A stretch of 38,458 nt of DNA from Planctomycetaceae bacterium (GCA_020426505.1 JAGQPX010000081.1:1-38458); one strand, 5' to 3'; counted from the first letter of the stretch, positions 17,727-26,305 are shown. Made by a program: numbers and translations. Notes: generated by a model from the sequence alone, not told the origin.

Positions 17727-19649
17727 GTGGGAGACGTCTTCACGCCACTCGATCTGATGATCTTCTTCGCCGCACTCATTGGGGCGATGGTCGTGGGACT
17801 CATCGCCGGGCGGGAAGAGAACACGTCGGAGGACTACTTCCTTGCCGGGCGCGGATTGCCTTGGTGGGGCGTTGCCGGGTCGATCTTCGGCAGTAACGTG
17901 AGTGCCAACCACATGGTCGGCATGATGGGCATCGGCTTCAGCATCGGGTTTGCACAGGCACATTTTGAACTCGGTGCCATCGCCGGGCTGATGGTCTTGT
18001 GTTATGGATTTCTGCCCGTCTATCGCAAGCTCAACCTGTACACGCTCTCCGAGTACCTCGGCCGCCGGTACGACGATCGCAGCCGTGTGGCGTACGCGAT
18101 CATCATGGTGATCATCATGGCGTTCGTGCAGATGGTGCCGGGGTTGTACATCGGGTCGCGGACGATCTGCGTGTTGTTAGGAGGGGATGCTCTCGTTGAG
18201 GTCGCCGAAGAGGTCGAGGTGGTTGCGGAAGATGGTGAGACGGCGCAGGGGGTGACGCGGACGAAGCTCGATGTGGACTTCACCTATTATGCCCTATTCG
18301 TGATTGCGCTGGCTGTCGTCTCCGCGAGTTACACAATCTTCGGCGGGCTCAAAGCGGTGGTGTGGACTGACGTGATTCAGTCGTGCCTTCTGCTGGCGGC
18401 AGGACTGGTCGTCGCATTCATTACGTTTCAACGGATCGGGGGTTGGGGCGCCATGATGGCGATCGATGAGGGAGCGGGCGGGGCAGACAAGATGTCGCTG
18501 TACCTGCCGATGGATCACCCGGATTTGCCGTGGACCGGAGCCTTCACCGGACTGATGGCCATGCACTTTTTCTACTGGGGGACTAACCAGTTCATCGTCC
18601 AGCGAGCATTGGGTGCCCGCAGCGACAGTGAGGGCCGCATCGGCATCGTTGCTGCGGGATTCCTGAAGCTGCTGATCCCCTTCTTCGCCATCGGTGCCGG
18701 CATCGCGGCGTTCTATCTGTTCCAGAAGGAGATGCCCGACCGGGCGGTCGATCCAGACGCGGCCTTTTCGGAACTGGTCAAACTGGTGATCCCGGTCGGT
18801 TACGGCATCATCGGCATCATCGCTGCGGGACTGATCGGTGCCATCCTCTCATCGATCGACTCCATGATGAACTCGGCTGCGACCATTCTCACGATGGACC
18901 TCTACAAGCCGTACGTGAATCCGAACGCGACGGACAAGGAGTTGATCCGTTTTGGCCGACTGTCGATTGTCGCACTCGTGGTGATGGCTGCCCTGATGGC
19001 CATCTTCATTCTCGACCCGAACTCCGAGGCGAACTTCTTCCTGCAACTCGTCGACTATCAGAACTATCTCTCTCCTGGGGTGCTGGTGACGTTCATCCTC
19101 GGCATGTTCTGGCGACGGGCAACAGCGACCGGATCGATCGTCACAATCCTGTCGGGAGTGTTCTTCTCATGGCTGGTCGAGTGGGGCTACAACAACTTCG
19201 CAAGTGGCTATCCAGGTATCGTCGAAGCCTTCGGGCCGAAGCTGGCGTTCTTTCATCGAGTCGTGTTCGTGCTGTTGTTGTGTTTCGTGATCCATATCAT
19301 CGTGAGCCTGATGACCTTGTCCGACAGTGAAAAGAGCCGTCTCGTATGGACCGATCTCGGCGGTCATGCTCCGGGAACGCTGGTCAATTCGTTCGGGATG
19401 ATTCTCGTGTCGATTGGTGTGTATGCGTTACTGGGGTGGGTCATGGTCAGTGAGATGCTCTCGCCGACGGTGTGTGGCGTGCTGGGGATGATCTGGACGT
19501 GGTTGGCCTTCTCGCCGACGGTGGTGCATCACAAGCGACAGCGACAGGAAAACGGTGCCTCGCCCGTGGCCGCGCTACTCATCGAAGATCGTTTCTGGGC
19601 GGCGATCCTGTGTTCTATGGCGGTGTTCATGCTGTATCATTACCGATAA
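17727..19649 (+). CDS. Sodium/solute symporter (SSS/SGLT family)
   Basis: This inner-membrane transporter of 640 residues has about 13-14 spans. Family features include the N-terminal TSEDYFLAGRGLPWWGVAGS block, FGSNVSANHMVGMMG, and the core segment AGLIGAILSSIDSMMNSAAT that contributes to the Na+ site. It has an acidic, Glu/Val-rich extramembrane insertion near residues 155-185. The start codon is GTG at 17727 with GAAAGGA 6-7 nt upstream. It lies 19 nt after the exported alpha/beta hydrolase and probably imports the sugar or acid released by it. It most resembles the sugar-transporting branch, but the substrate cannot be fixed from sequence. Confidence 0.93.
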   Translation: MGDVFTPLDLMIFFAALIGAMVVGLIAGREENTSEDYFLAGRGLPWWGVAGSIFGSNVSANHMVGMMGIGFSIGFAQAHFELGAIAGLMVLCYGFLPVYRKLNLYTLSEYLGRRYDDRSRVAYAIIMVIIMAFVQMVPGLYIGSRTICVLLGGDALVEVAEEVEVVAEDGETAQGVTRTKLDVDFTYYALFVIALAVVSASYTIFGGLKAVVWTDVIQSCLLLAAGLVVAFITFQRIGGWGAMMAIDEGAGGADKMSLYLPMDHPDLPWTGAFTGLMAMHFFYWGTNQFIVQRALGARSDSEGRIGIVAAGFLKLLIPFFAIGAGIAAFYLFQKEMPDRAVDPDAAFSELVKLVIPVGYGIIGIIAAGLIGAILSSIDSMMNSAATILTMDLYKPYVNPNATDKELIRFGRLSIVALVVMAALMAIFILDPNSEANFFLQLVDYQNYLSPGVLVTFILGMFWRRATATGSIVTILSGVFFSWLVEWGYNNFASGYPGIVEAFGPKLAFFHRVVFVLLLCFVIHIIVSLMTLSDSEKSRLVWTDLGGHAPGTLVNSFGMILVSIGVYALLGWVMVSEMLSPTVCGVLGMIWTWLAFSPTVVHHKRQRQENGASPVAALLIEDRFWAAILCSMAVFMLYHYR

Positions 19650-19795
19650 CGCGAGATCGACGAGCGGTTACCCAATTCAATTGTTTCGCCGCGGGTGCTT
19701 GCGGATTAGCGATGTTGAAGAGCGTCTCATGTTTTTTGGTGGCGATAAGCTGCAAGCGAGGGTCGGAAGCGTGTGAGTCGAATTGATGGGAGAAT

Positions 19796-20554
19796 TCAGT
19801 ACCGAATCCGAAAATCATTCTCGCCGGATTGGTCGATGCCGCGCATGAGGTAGACGGTGCGTTGTGACATGACGAGACGTCCCTCGCGTTTGAATTTGGT
19901 TGGTTCGTCGTGTCGATAGACGGAGGTCGTGGGCATGTAGCGCAGGGTCATGCCTCGGCGGGGATGGTCGGATGTATTGGCCTCCGAGCCGTGGTAGAGG
20001 TAGACGTCGTGCAGGGAGATCTGGCCCGGTTCGAGAATGATCTCCTCGGCATGTGACTCGTCGAATTCGGACTGCTCAAGTTCGAGGTTGAGAGCGAGGC
20101 CTTCTGCGTTGTTCTCATGATGTTTGGCGAGTCGCTGTTCGCGATGCGAGCCGGGGATGACTTTGAGGCAGCCGTTCTCGCGAGTCGACGCATCGATGGC
20201 GATCCAGACGGTGCAGGTGGCGAGCGGACGGATGGGCCAGTACTCGCCATCCTGATGCCAGGGAGTCTTCGTGCCGACCTTGGCAGGTTTGGCGAAGAAG
20301 CTGCAGTTCCAGAGGGCGATGTTGTCGCCCATCACCTGGGTGACCATATCGAGAATCTCAGGGATTCTCGCGACGGTGAGGTACCACGTGTCGTAAGCGA
20401 GCAGAGCGGAGCAGTAGTCGCTGAACTCAGGGTGACGCACGACCAGTCGCGTATGCGCCGCCTTGATATCGTCGATCACTTCGTCCGGCAGACGGTAATC
20501 GGGCGTGACGTATCCGTCGTGGTGGTACTGTACGATCTGAGAGTCGGTGAGCAT
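19796..20554 (-). CDS. PhyH-family Fe(II)/2-oxoglutarate dioxygenase
   Basis: This 252-residue, single-domain phytanoyl-CoA dioxygenase family protein has iron ligands His100 and Asp102 in the HQDG motif (WHQDGEYWPI) and His188 in YHGSEAN. The 2-oxoglutarate-binding Arg follows near 200 (RRGMTLRY), so all catalytic residues are present. Such enzymes hydroxylate small molecules. The substrate is unknown and none of its neighbours fixes a pathway. The start is ATG at 20554 and no strong ribosome site is visible. It is divergent from the HEAGH metallopeptidase gene, and the 269-nt gap holds a REPIN-like element and a cluster of palindromes. It is convergent with the symporter gene. Confidence 0.93.
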   Translation of the reverse strand: MLTDSQIVQYHHDGYVTPDYRLPDEVIDDIKAAHTRLVVRHPEFSDYCSALLAYDTWYLTVARIPEILDMVTQVMGDNIALWNCSFFAKPAKVGTKTPWHQDGEYWPIRPLATCTVWIAIDASTRENGCLKVIPGSHREQRLAKHHENNAEGLALNLELEQSEFDESHAEEIILEPGQISLHDVYLYHGSEANTSDHPRRGMTLRYMPTTSVYRHDEPTKFKREGRLVMSQRTVYLMRGIDQSGENDFRIRY

Positions 20555-20624
20555 GGTGTGGGGCCTGTGCCTCTTGCGGGTGTCTCATGAACAATATGCA
20601 CTTTAACCAGTGACCATCATTGAT

Positions 20625-20724
20625 CCCAAGCCGACGGCTCCGCTGTCGAACGATGACCAGTTCGCAAACGAGTTCGTTGCGATTTGAAGCGAGCCACGAA
20701 CGACGGCGGAGCCGTCGGCTTGGG
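20625..20724. repeat. REPIN-like doublet, copy 2
   Basis: Left arm 20625-20649 (CCCAAGCCGACGGCTCCGCT...) and right arm 20701-20724 are inverted copies, each with the internal palindrome GACGGC...GCCGTC. The spacer is about 51 nt and carries its own AACGA/TCGTT pairing. It lies between divergent genes. Confidence 0.87.
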
Positions 20725-20761
20725 AGATGCGACGTACAAACCGTCATCGTCACTGGACACA

Positions 20762-20799
20762 GATCGGCCGATCACTATCCTGCGAAGTGATCGATCACT
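20762..20799. promoter_or_regulatory. Cluster of palindromes, possible operator of the metallopeptidase gene
   Basis: Just upstream of the TTG start at 20824 lie a 12-bp perfect palindrome GATCGGCCGATC (20762-20773) and a 14-bp one AGTGATCGATCACT (20786-20799). A GATCACT at 20770-20776 pairs with AGTGATC at 20786-20792, so the 7-mer occurs three times in 30 bp. This looks like a repressor site, and similar GGTGATC motifs precede the next gene. No regulator gene is adjacent. Confidence 0.45.
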
Positions 20800-20823
20800 G
20801 TAGAGTTACGACGGGGTGAGGGA

Positions 20824-21888
20824 TTGAGTGTTAACGGATATCACCGACGGCGGAAGCGGAAACGCGGAGGAAGGTTCGGCAACCCGGAGTTGGCGGAGTT
20901 GTCCGACGAGGAACTGCTCGATCTGCGATTCTGCGACCTTAAGCTGAGCATTGAAGGCACGCCGCTCGAAGAGCGAATCGATCAACTTTATCGCGAACTG
21001 GAGGCGAAACGGCTTTCGGTTCGTCCGCACTTCTGGCTGTCGGAAGAGTGGTTCACGCCGGACGGGATCCCGGGAGTGGCAATCCCATTCTATCTGGCAG
21101 ACAGCCGACTGATGAAGCTGGAAGAGCGGCAGATGTTCGAGGTCGAGGGAGGGACGGTCGAGTGGTGCATGCGGATTCTCAGGCACGAAGCCGGGCACGC
21201 GATCGACAACGCCTATCGCCTGAGAAGACGTCAGGGGTATCGAGAAACCTTCGGCAACGTCTCGATCCCCTACCCGGAGTCGTATAACCCGAAGCCATAC
21301 AGCAAGAGCTTTGTCGTCAACATCGACCTGTGGTACGCGCAGAGTCATCCGGTGGAGGACTTCGCTGAGACGTTCGCTGTGTGGCTGAGGCCGCGATCGA
21401 AGTGGCGACAGACATATCGGCGCTGGCCCGCCTTCAAAAAGCTGGCGTTTGTCGACAGGCTGATGAAGGAGTTGCGAGACAAGAAGCCGCAGATCCGCTC
21501 CCGGAAGCACGAGGAGCCTCTCCGATTGAACCGAATGACGCTCCGCGAACATTACGATCTCAAGCGAGAGCATTACGGGCTCGCTCAGATGTATAGTTAC
21601 GATGATGAATTGCGGCGTTTATTTTCGGAGAGCCCGGACACGTCGCGGCCATCTGCGGCGTCGTTCCTGCGTCGCATCCGACGTCGTCTGCGACGCGATG
21701 TCGCCGAGTGGACCGGACACTTTCAATACACAATCGATCAGGTACTTGCAGAGATGATTCAACGTTGCCGCGACCTGAAGCTCCGGGTCGATCGACCGCA
21801 GGAGGAAGTCGAACGAGACGTGCTGGTGGTTCTGACAATGCACACAATGAACTACATTCAGGACGAATCGCACAAGATCGCGTTGTGA
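20824..21888 (+). CDS. Putative zinc metallopeptidase (HEAGH) paired with ATP-grasp ligase
   Basis: This cytoplasmic protein (no signal peptide) of 354 residues has a zincin motif HEAGH at residues 121-125 and a likely third ligand in HPVEDFAETFAVW (Glu178 or Glu182), typical of gluzincin-like putative zinc-binding metallopeptidases. The N-terminus is strongly basic (HRRRKRKRGGR) and the region at about 270-300 is Arg-rich, so nucleic-acid or acidic-surface binding is possible. No upstream ATG exists in frame. TTG at 20824 is the only reasonable start, after GGGGTGAGGGA. The ATP-grasp gene follows after 83 nt on the same strand. I infer that the two act on the same peptide or amino-acid conjugate, one making and one cleaving an amide bond. 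Confidence 0.85.
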   Translation: MSVNGYHRRRKRKRGGRFGNPELAELSDEELLDLRFCDLKLSIEGTPLEERIDQLYRELEAKRLSVRPHFWLSEEWFTPDGIPGVAIPFYLADSRLMKLEERQMFEVEGGTVEWCMRILRHEAGHAIDNAYRLRRRQGYRETFGNVSIPYPESYNPKPYSKSFVVNIDLWYAQSHPVEDFAETFAVWLRPRSKWRQTYRRWPAFKKLAFVDRLMKELRDKKPQIRSRKHEEPLRLNRMTLREHYDLKREHYGLAQMYSYDDELRRLFSESPDTSRPSAASFLRRIRRRLRRDVAEWTGHFQYTIDQVLAEMIQRCRDLKLRVDRPQEEVERDVLVVLTMHTMNYIQDESHKIAL

Positions 21889-21910
21889 ATGACGACTTGC
21901 AAATAACGGA

Positions 21911-21956
21911 TCGGTGATTCGTAACTCTCACGCGTCTGTTCGGTGATCCATTACTC
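21911..21956 (+). promoter_or_regulatory. Direct repeat upstream of the ATP-grasp gene
   Basis: Two 17-nt copies start TCGGTGATTC (21911-21927) and TCGGTGATCC (21940-21956). They match at 14 of 17 positions with a 29-bp period, and lie directly before the ribosome site AAGGAGG of the ATP-grasp gene. The GGTGATC core resembles the AGTGATC half-sites upstream of the metallopeptidase gene, which suggests a shared regulator. Confidence 0.4.
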
Positions 21957-21971
21957 GCACAAGGAGGCACG

Positions 21972-22997
21972 ATGAAACCGCTCCGTGTGTTGTCTCTCGT
22001 TCGTGAAGGGCTGATCCCGCCCGATGATCTGGAGGATTACGACGAGGACAATCCGCCCGAATGGAAGATGGAGTACGATGTCAACTCGACTCTACACAAC
22101 CTTGGCCTTGACGTGCACACACTTGGAGTGCTGAACGATCTGGGGCCGATTCGGCAGTCGATTCTCGAATGGAAGCCGCACATCGCCTTCATGATGCTCG
22201 AAGAGTTTCATGGGGTCGCCCATTACGACCAGGCGATCGTCAGTTACCTGGAACTCATGCGACAGCCCTACACCGGCTGCAACCCGCGAGGCCTGTTGCT
22301 CACGCACGACAAGGCGCTCAGCAAAAAAATCCTCACGTACCACCGCATCTCGACTCCGCGGTTCACAGTCTTTCCGGTCGGCAAGAAGGTTGTCCCACCC
22401 AAGCGGATGCGTTACCCGGTGATGGTCAAGTCGACGACGGAGGACGCTTCGTTCGGCATCTCTCAGAAATCGATCGTTACCAACGACAAGGCACTGATCG
22501 AACGAGCTGAGTTCGTGCATGCTAACGTAAAGACCGACGCGCTTGCCGAGGAGTATATCGATGGGCGCGAATTGTACGTTGGTGTCATTGGGAACAAACG
22601 TCTGCAGGCGTTCCCCGTCTGGGAGATGCTGTTTACGAACATGCCCGAGGACATCGCCCGGATCGCGACCTCTCGTGTCAAGTGGAACACCAAGTACCAG
22701 AAGAAGCACGGCATCGACACGCAGGCCGCCAAAGACCTCAGTCCAAAGCAACTGGGCGACATTCAGCGATTGTGCAAGCGGGTATACCGCATTCTTAACA
22801 TGAGCGGTTACGGTCGCATCGACCTCCGCATGCGTCCAGATGGTGAAGTGTTCGTCATTGAAGCCAACGCCAATCCGAACCTTGAATACGGCGAAGACTT
22901 CGCAGAGTCAGCCGAGGCAGCCGGATTCAATTACGAACACCTCATCCAACGCATCCTCAATCATGGCCTCCGCTACGACGCCGCTTGGCAGCAGTGA
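21972..22997 (+). CDS. ATP-grasp ligase related to D-Ala-D-Ala ligase
   Basis: This cytoplasmic protein of 341 residues has the ATP-grasp fold: YTGCNPRGLLLTHDKALSKK, the ATP-contacting Lys153 in PVMVKSTTEDAS, Glu193-Glu194 in LAEEYIDGREL, and the metal site RIDLRMRPDG...VIEANANPN (Glu297, Asn299). All key residues are present, so it should be active. ATP-grasp ligases join a carboxylate to an amine through an acyl phosphate. It is unlikely to be the housekeeping Ddl because the N-terminus (residues 15-35, Asp/Glu-rich) and the substrate loops are different. AAGGAGG precedes the ATG. It lies downstream of the metallopeptidase gene and ends 5 bp from the convergent HTTM gene. Confidence 0.92.
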   Translation: MKPLRVLSLVREGLIPPDDLEDYDEDNPPEWKMEYDVNSTLHNLGLDVHTLGVLNDLGPIRQSILEWKPHIAFMMLEEFHGVAHYDQAIVSYLELMRQPYTGCNPRGLLLTHDKALSKKILTYHRISTPRFTVFPVGKKVVPPKRMRYPVMVKSTTEDASFGISQKSIVTNDKALIERAEFVHANVKTDALAEEYIDGRELYVGVIGNKRLQAFPVWEMLFTNMPEDIARIATSRVKWNTKYQKKHGIDTQAAKDLSPKQLGDIQRLCKRVYRILNMSGYGRIDLRMRPDGEVFVIEANANPNLEYGEDFAESAEAAGFNYEHLIQRILNHGLRYDAAWQQ

Positions 22998-23002
22998 CTC
23001 GG

Positions 23003-24394
23003 TCAGTTCTTCCGCGCAACCTGCCGCATCAGAGATGGTGCATCTTCATCGAGAGGAATGATCCACTCTGCATGCCTGAAACTGCGCTGTTGTTCGGTGA
23101 GATCAACAGAAGGGTCGATCAACAGTTGTGCTTCTCGGCCGTTGAGAGAGACGCGATCGTGAATGTGAACAGCGATCCCTCCCATTCCCTGCTCGCGAAA
23201 TCGCCGCTCCAGGTAATGGGCGAACTGCAGCAGCATGTCCGGACTGCGTGACATCTTCTGTGCCTGCATCGGTGTCAGCACCTCGTGGGGGTCGAACTTG
23301 CCTTTCCGGCCTGATTCTTCATCCACGACCAGCACTTCGACTTTTGTGATCTTCTTTCGCAGCATCATCCGCCAGGAGAAGCGGTGCCCTTCCTCGGACC
23401 AACTCGGGTTGTCCGGATAGGCGAACTGTCGCAGAGGGAGTGCCAATTGAACGAGAACATAGACGGCCAAAAGCGACGATATCACCAAGCGCGGCCAACG
23501 AATGGAGGGCGTGATTTCCATCGGACACTCATCCCTGGAGGGCCATCGAAACAATCGCCGTGGCCAGTCCGGGGAGAAGAAGATCGTTGTCGCACCGATC
23601 ATCATCCAAGGGAAGATGCCGATATTGAACAGATACGAGTTGGACAGGTGGAACAGCACGGCGGCGACGAACGCGTATGGCCGTGTGCGTCGCCAGAGAA
23701 GGAGTGGCACGATCAGAAGATCAAGCAGCATTCCTCCCCAGCTGATCGACATGATGACCCAGTTCTCGGTCAGATACGGGCCAACGATCGGTCGTGCAGC
23801 GTCGTCGTAAAAGAACATGTGCACCGTGTCTCCTGAGAGCCAGTCACGTTCCAGCTTGGCGATGCCCCCGAAGAAGTACGGAAGACCAACCTGAAAACGA
23901 ATCAGCCACAAGGACCAGGCGGGGGCGACCGAGGATTGCAGACTGGGGTTTCGGAGGACGTCCAACGAGAAGCTGCAATGGCAGGGGACGAAGACTATCA
24001 GCCAACTCAGCAGACAGATGAGGTATAGATGGTTGAGGTAGATCGCCTGCTCTAACAGGAATACGTACGTGATGCCCGTGGCGAAGAGCAACGAAGTCAC
24101 CCGGTAGAACAATCCGAGTGTCATACAACCTGCGAGGATCAAAAGGGCTGCGAAGTGCAGATACATGCCGGCTCCGGGCCAGGGATGGATCCACTCGAAG
24201 CCGTAATACTTGAACAAGAATGCGGGTTCGATAAAGACCGAGTCGATCCACTTGTTGCGGAAGTACGAGGCCACATCAAGCATCATCATCATGCCGAGCC
24301 AGACTCGGAAGGCGACGAGCGAATCGATCGGAACCTGGACGAACAGGCGCCCCGAGTTGCGGTCGGCTGTTTCACCGGGAGACGACGGATGCAT
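23003..24394 (-). CDS. HTTM-domain membrane protein B (vitamin K-dependent gamma-carboxylase-like)
   Basis: This polytopic membrane protein of 463 residues belongs to the HTTM family that includes gamma-glutamyl carboxylase. Shared features are the first spans after a short polar N-terminus, LLEQAIYLNHLYL (109-125 region), FSLDVLRNPS, and FFGGIAKLERDWL with Lys180 at the position of the carboxylase catalytic lysine. The soluble C-terminal part (about 330-460) carries RFSWRMMLRKK and a VSLNGREAQLLIDP segment. I start at 24394 because GGGGGAGG (24408-24401) is 6 nt upstream; the ATG at 24400 abuts it. The start lies inside the end of the upstream paralogue, a 23-nt overlap. About 40% similar by eye to the paralogue, so this is an old duplication. 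Cofactor and substrate unknown. Confidence 0.9.
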   Translation of the reverse strand: MHPSSPGETADRNSGRLFVQVPIDSLVAFRVWLGMMMMLDVASYFRNKWIDSVFIEPAFLFKYYGFEWIHPWPGAGMYLHFAALLILAGCMTLGLFYRVTSLLFATGITYVFLLEQAIYLNHLYLICLLSWLIVFVPCHCSFSLDVLRNPSLQSSVAPAWSLWLIRFQVGLPYFFGGIAKLERDWLSGDTVHMFFYDDAARPIVGPYLTENWVIMSISWGGMLLDLLIVPLLLWRRTRPYAFVAAVLFHLSNSYLFNIGIFPWMMIGATTIFFSPDWPRRLFRWPSRDECPMEITPSIRWPRLVISSLLAVYVLVQLALPLRQFAYPDNPSWSEEGHRFSWRMMLRKKITKVEVLVVDEESGRKGKFDPHEVLTPMQAQKMSRSPDMLLQFAHYLERRFREQGMGGIAVHIHDRVSLNGREAQLLIDPSVDLTEQQRSFRHAEWIIPLDEDAPSLMRQVARKN

Positions 24395-25880
24395 GGTCAT
24401 CCTCCCCCGGAATTCGAGTGATATCGATCGTCTTTTCCCACATGGAGAGTGGCAGGTCCCACTTCTCGTCTCGTAGGGGTTCGACCAACGGCACGATCCA
24501 GTCGGAGTGACGCCAGTTCTTTGGTTGCTTGGCGAGGTCAACGCGGGGGTCGATCAAAAGCTGGGGCTTGCGACCATTGAGGGATACCAGGACGCGTGCC
24601 CGGACCTCCACGTCCTGTCCCAGACGACGGCGCGACTCCTCGGCCAGCCAATGGGCGAACTGGCGGATGAACTCCGGATTGCGGCACATGACGGCTGCCT
24701 GCCGCTCGTTGAGGTAGGGCCGGATGTCGATGACCCCTTCGTGCGATCCGTCAGCCGTTCTGCCGAAAAAGCGGATGCCACTCTTTTTCTCACGAAGCAT
24801 CATTCGCCAGGAGAAGTGATGTCCTTCTTCAGTCCAACTGGCGTCTCCGGGATAGAGGTGATGTCGAAGTGGAATGACGAGTTGCAGAAGCACGTAAGTG
24901 CCGAGCAACGTCGCGGCGATTCGGCGGCGGGGAGACCATTGGATGTCGTTGGTCGCGTTTGTGACGCTTGAGGCAAATCCCGGTAGACGCAGGAGGTGGC
25001 GGGGCCACGAAGGCGGAAAGAACAAAGTCGTGGCAACGATCATCAACCACGGGAAGATGCCAATGTGAAACAGCGTCGAGTTCATGATATGAAACACCAC
25101 GGTCCACGCGAACATCCACGTTCGAGTTGGTCGCCAGAGTAGGAGTGGGACTGCGAAGAGATCGAGCAGGATGCCGCCCCAGACGAACAGCTGCACACAC
25201 CAGTCTTCTGTGAAGTAGGGTCCGATTCCGGGATAGGAGGCTTTCAATTCCAGCCACATCCGCATCGGTTGTCCTCCCAGCCAGTCGGCGTTGAGCTTCG
25301 CGATGCCCCCGAAGAAGTACACGATGCCAAGTTGGAACCGCAGCAGCCACAGCATCCAACCCGGAGCCGTGGACGATGCAAACGACGGCTTCCTCAGTGC
25401 GTCGATCGAGAAGGCCTGATGCAGCGGCATGAAATTCATCAGCAGCGACAGCAGAACGATCAGATAGTAATGATTGTTGTAGAGCGTTTGTTCCAACAGG
25501 AACACGTAGGTGAAGGCGACGAACGTAACCGCAATGCTCAGACGATAACACAGGCCAATTACCACGCAGGATGCTGCGAGGAGGAGGATCGCGAACAGAA
25601 TCGGCATGCCCGACCCCTGCAGGGGAGACAACCATTCAAAGCCCCAGTAGGTGAAAAAGAACTGGGGACGAGAATAGTGATAGTCGAGTGCTCCTCCGGT
25701 CAGCTGTTTGAATGCAAACGCTGAGACCGCCAGTCCGAAAGCAATCCGGAACACCACCAGTCCCGCGATGTCGACCGGCTGCATGAGTCGGCGAAGAATC
25801 GCGGGAGTGGTAGTGTTCGGTCGTTTGCCGGATTCCGGACGTCCTGCAGGGGCGTCGTCGGTTTCAGGTATGTCGCTCAA
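24372..25880 (-). CDS. HTTM-domain membrane protein A (vitamin K-dependent gamma-carboxylase-like)
   Basis: This protein of 502 residues has an N-terminal cytoplasmic tail and about eight to ten hydrophobic spans. HTTM features are LLEQTLYNNHYYL (129-140), FSIDALRKPS, and FFGGIAKLNADWLGG with Lys195 at the carboxylase active-lysine position. A C-terminal soluble half carries FSWRMMLREK and VLVSLNGRKPQLLIDP, as in paralogue B. The start is TTG at 25880, overlapping the TGA stop of the lipoprotein gene (TTGA), so translation should be coupled. No ribosome site precedes it, which fits coupling. It is followed by an overlapping copy B. The family covers carboxylases and other quinone-linked membrane enzymes; activity here is not known. 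Confidence 0.88.
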   Translation of the reverse strand: MSDIPETDDAPAGRPESGKRPNTTTPAILRRLMQPVDIAGLVVFRIAFGLAVSAFAFKQLTGGALDYHYSRPQFFFTYWGFEWLSPLQGSGMPILFAILLLAASCVVIGLCYRLSIAVTFVAFTYVFLLEQTLYNNHYYLIVLLSLLMNFMPLHQAFSIDALRKPSFASSTAPGWMLWLLRFQLGIVYFFGGIAKLNADWLGGQPMRMWLELKASYPGIGPYFTEDWCVQLFVWGGILLDLFAVPLLLWRPTRTWMFAWTVVFHIMNSTLFHIGIFPWLMIVATTLFFPPSWPRHLLRLPGFASSVTNATNDIQWSPRRRIAATLLGTYVLLQLVIPLRHHLYPGDASWTEEGHHFSWRMMLREKKSGIRFFGRTADGSHEGVIDIRPYLNERQAAVMCRNPEFIRQFAHWLAEESRRRLGQDVEVRARVLVSLNGRKPQLLIDPRVDLAKQPKNWRHSDWIVPLVEPLRDEKWDLPLSMWEKTIDITRIPGEDDHASVVSR

Positions 25881-26305
25881 TGTTGGGCCAGTGGGTTACT
25901 GCTCAGGTTGATGTTCAGGTCGTACACACCGTCAGCTGGCACCTCGACAATCAAGTCTCTGGGAGCTTCGCTGCAGGGTGGTAAGCCGACCTCATCTTCA
26001 TACTCATCCATGCGAAGCCAGACCCGATGCTTGCCGACCACCGCTCCGTCTTCGTTCCCGTAGGTGCTGAGTACGAATGAGCCATCCTCCTGAATCTCGC
26101 CGTGAGCCGGCTTGCCCAACTCATGTACCTTGTCGTTCGTGAGGTTAGGCGGCTTCACCGGTGTGAACACAAGCATCCCCATCGGCATGGGGACGCCGTC
26201 GCACGTGCAGGTTCCCTCGACGTCGGCCATCTCAAACTGGGATTGTCCGCATCCGGCGACCGACAACAGCAAACCGATGGACAGGGGGAATAGTATCGTT
26301 CGCAT
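25877..26305 (-). CDS. Lipoprotein, carboxypeptidase-regulatory-like
   Basis: This protein of 142 residues has a lipobox LSVAGC, so the mature protein starts at a lipidated Cys near residue 19. The mature part resembles the planctomycete small lipoproteins with a transthyretin-like beta-sandwich: VEGTCTCDGVPMPMGMLVFTP near the start (the family's V.G.V...G.P...A.V.F.P pattern) and EDGSFVLSTY. It sits downstream of a DUF1559 gene, a frequent planctomycete pairing, and its TGA overlaps the TTG of the HTTM gene. The frame is open to 26362, but the ATG at 26305 starts directly before the signal peptide. Function is not known; surface attachment by the lipid is likely. Confidence 0.87.
   Translation of the reverse strand: MRTILFPLSIGLLLSVAGCGQSQFEMADVEGTCTCDGVPMPMGMLVFTPVKPPNLTNDKVHELGKPAHGEIQEDGSFVLSTYGNEDGAVVGKHRVWLRMDEYEDEVGLPPCSEAPRDLIVEVPADGVYDLNINLSSNPLAQH

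Noticed and set aside
20806..21573. 255-codon minus-strand frame
   Set aside because: It is antisense to the HEAGH peptidase, and no ribosome site or domain is present.
24829..25635. 268-codon minus-strand frame
   Set aside because: It overlaps the HTTM A gene in another frame. The HTTM frame has coherent transmembrane spans and family motifs.
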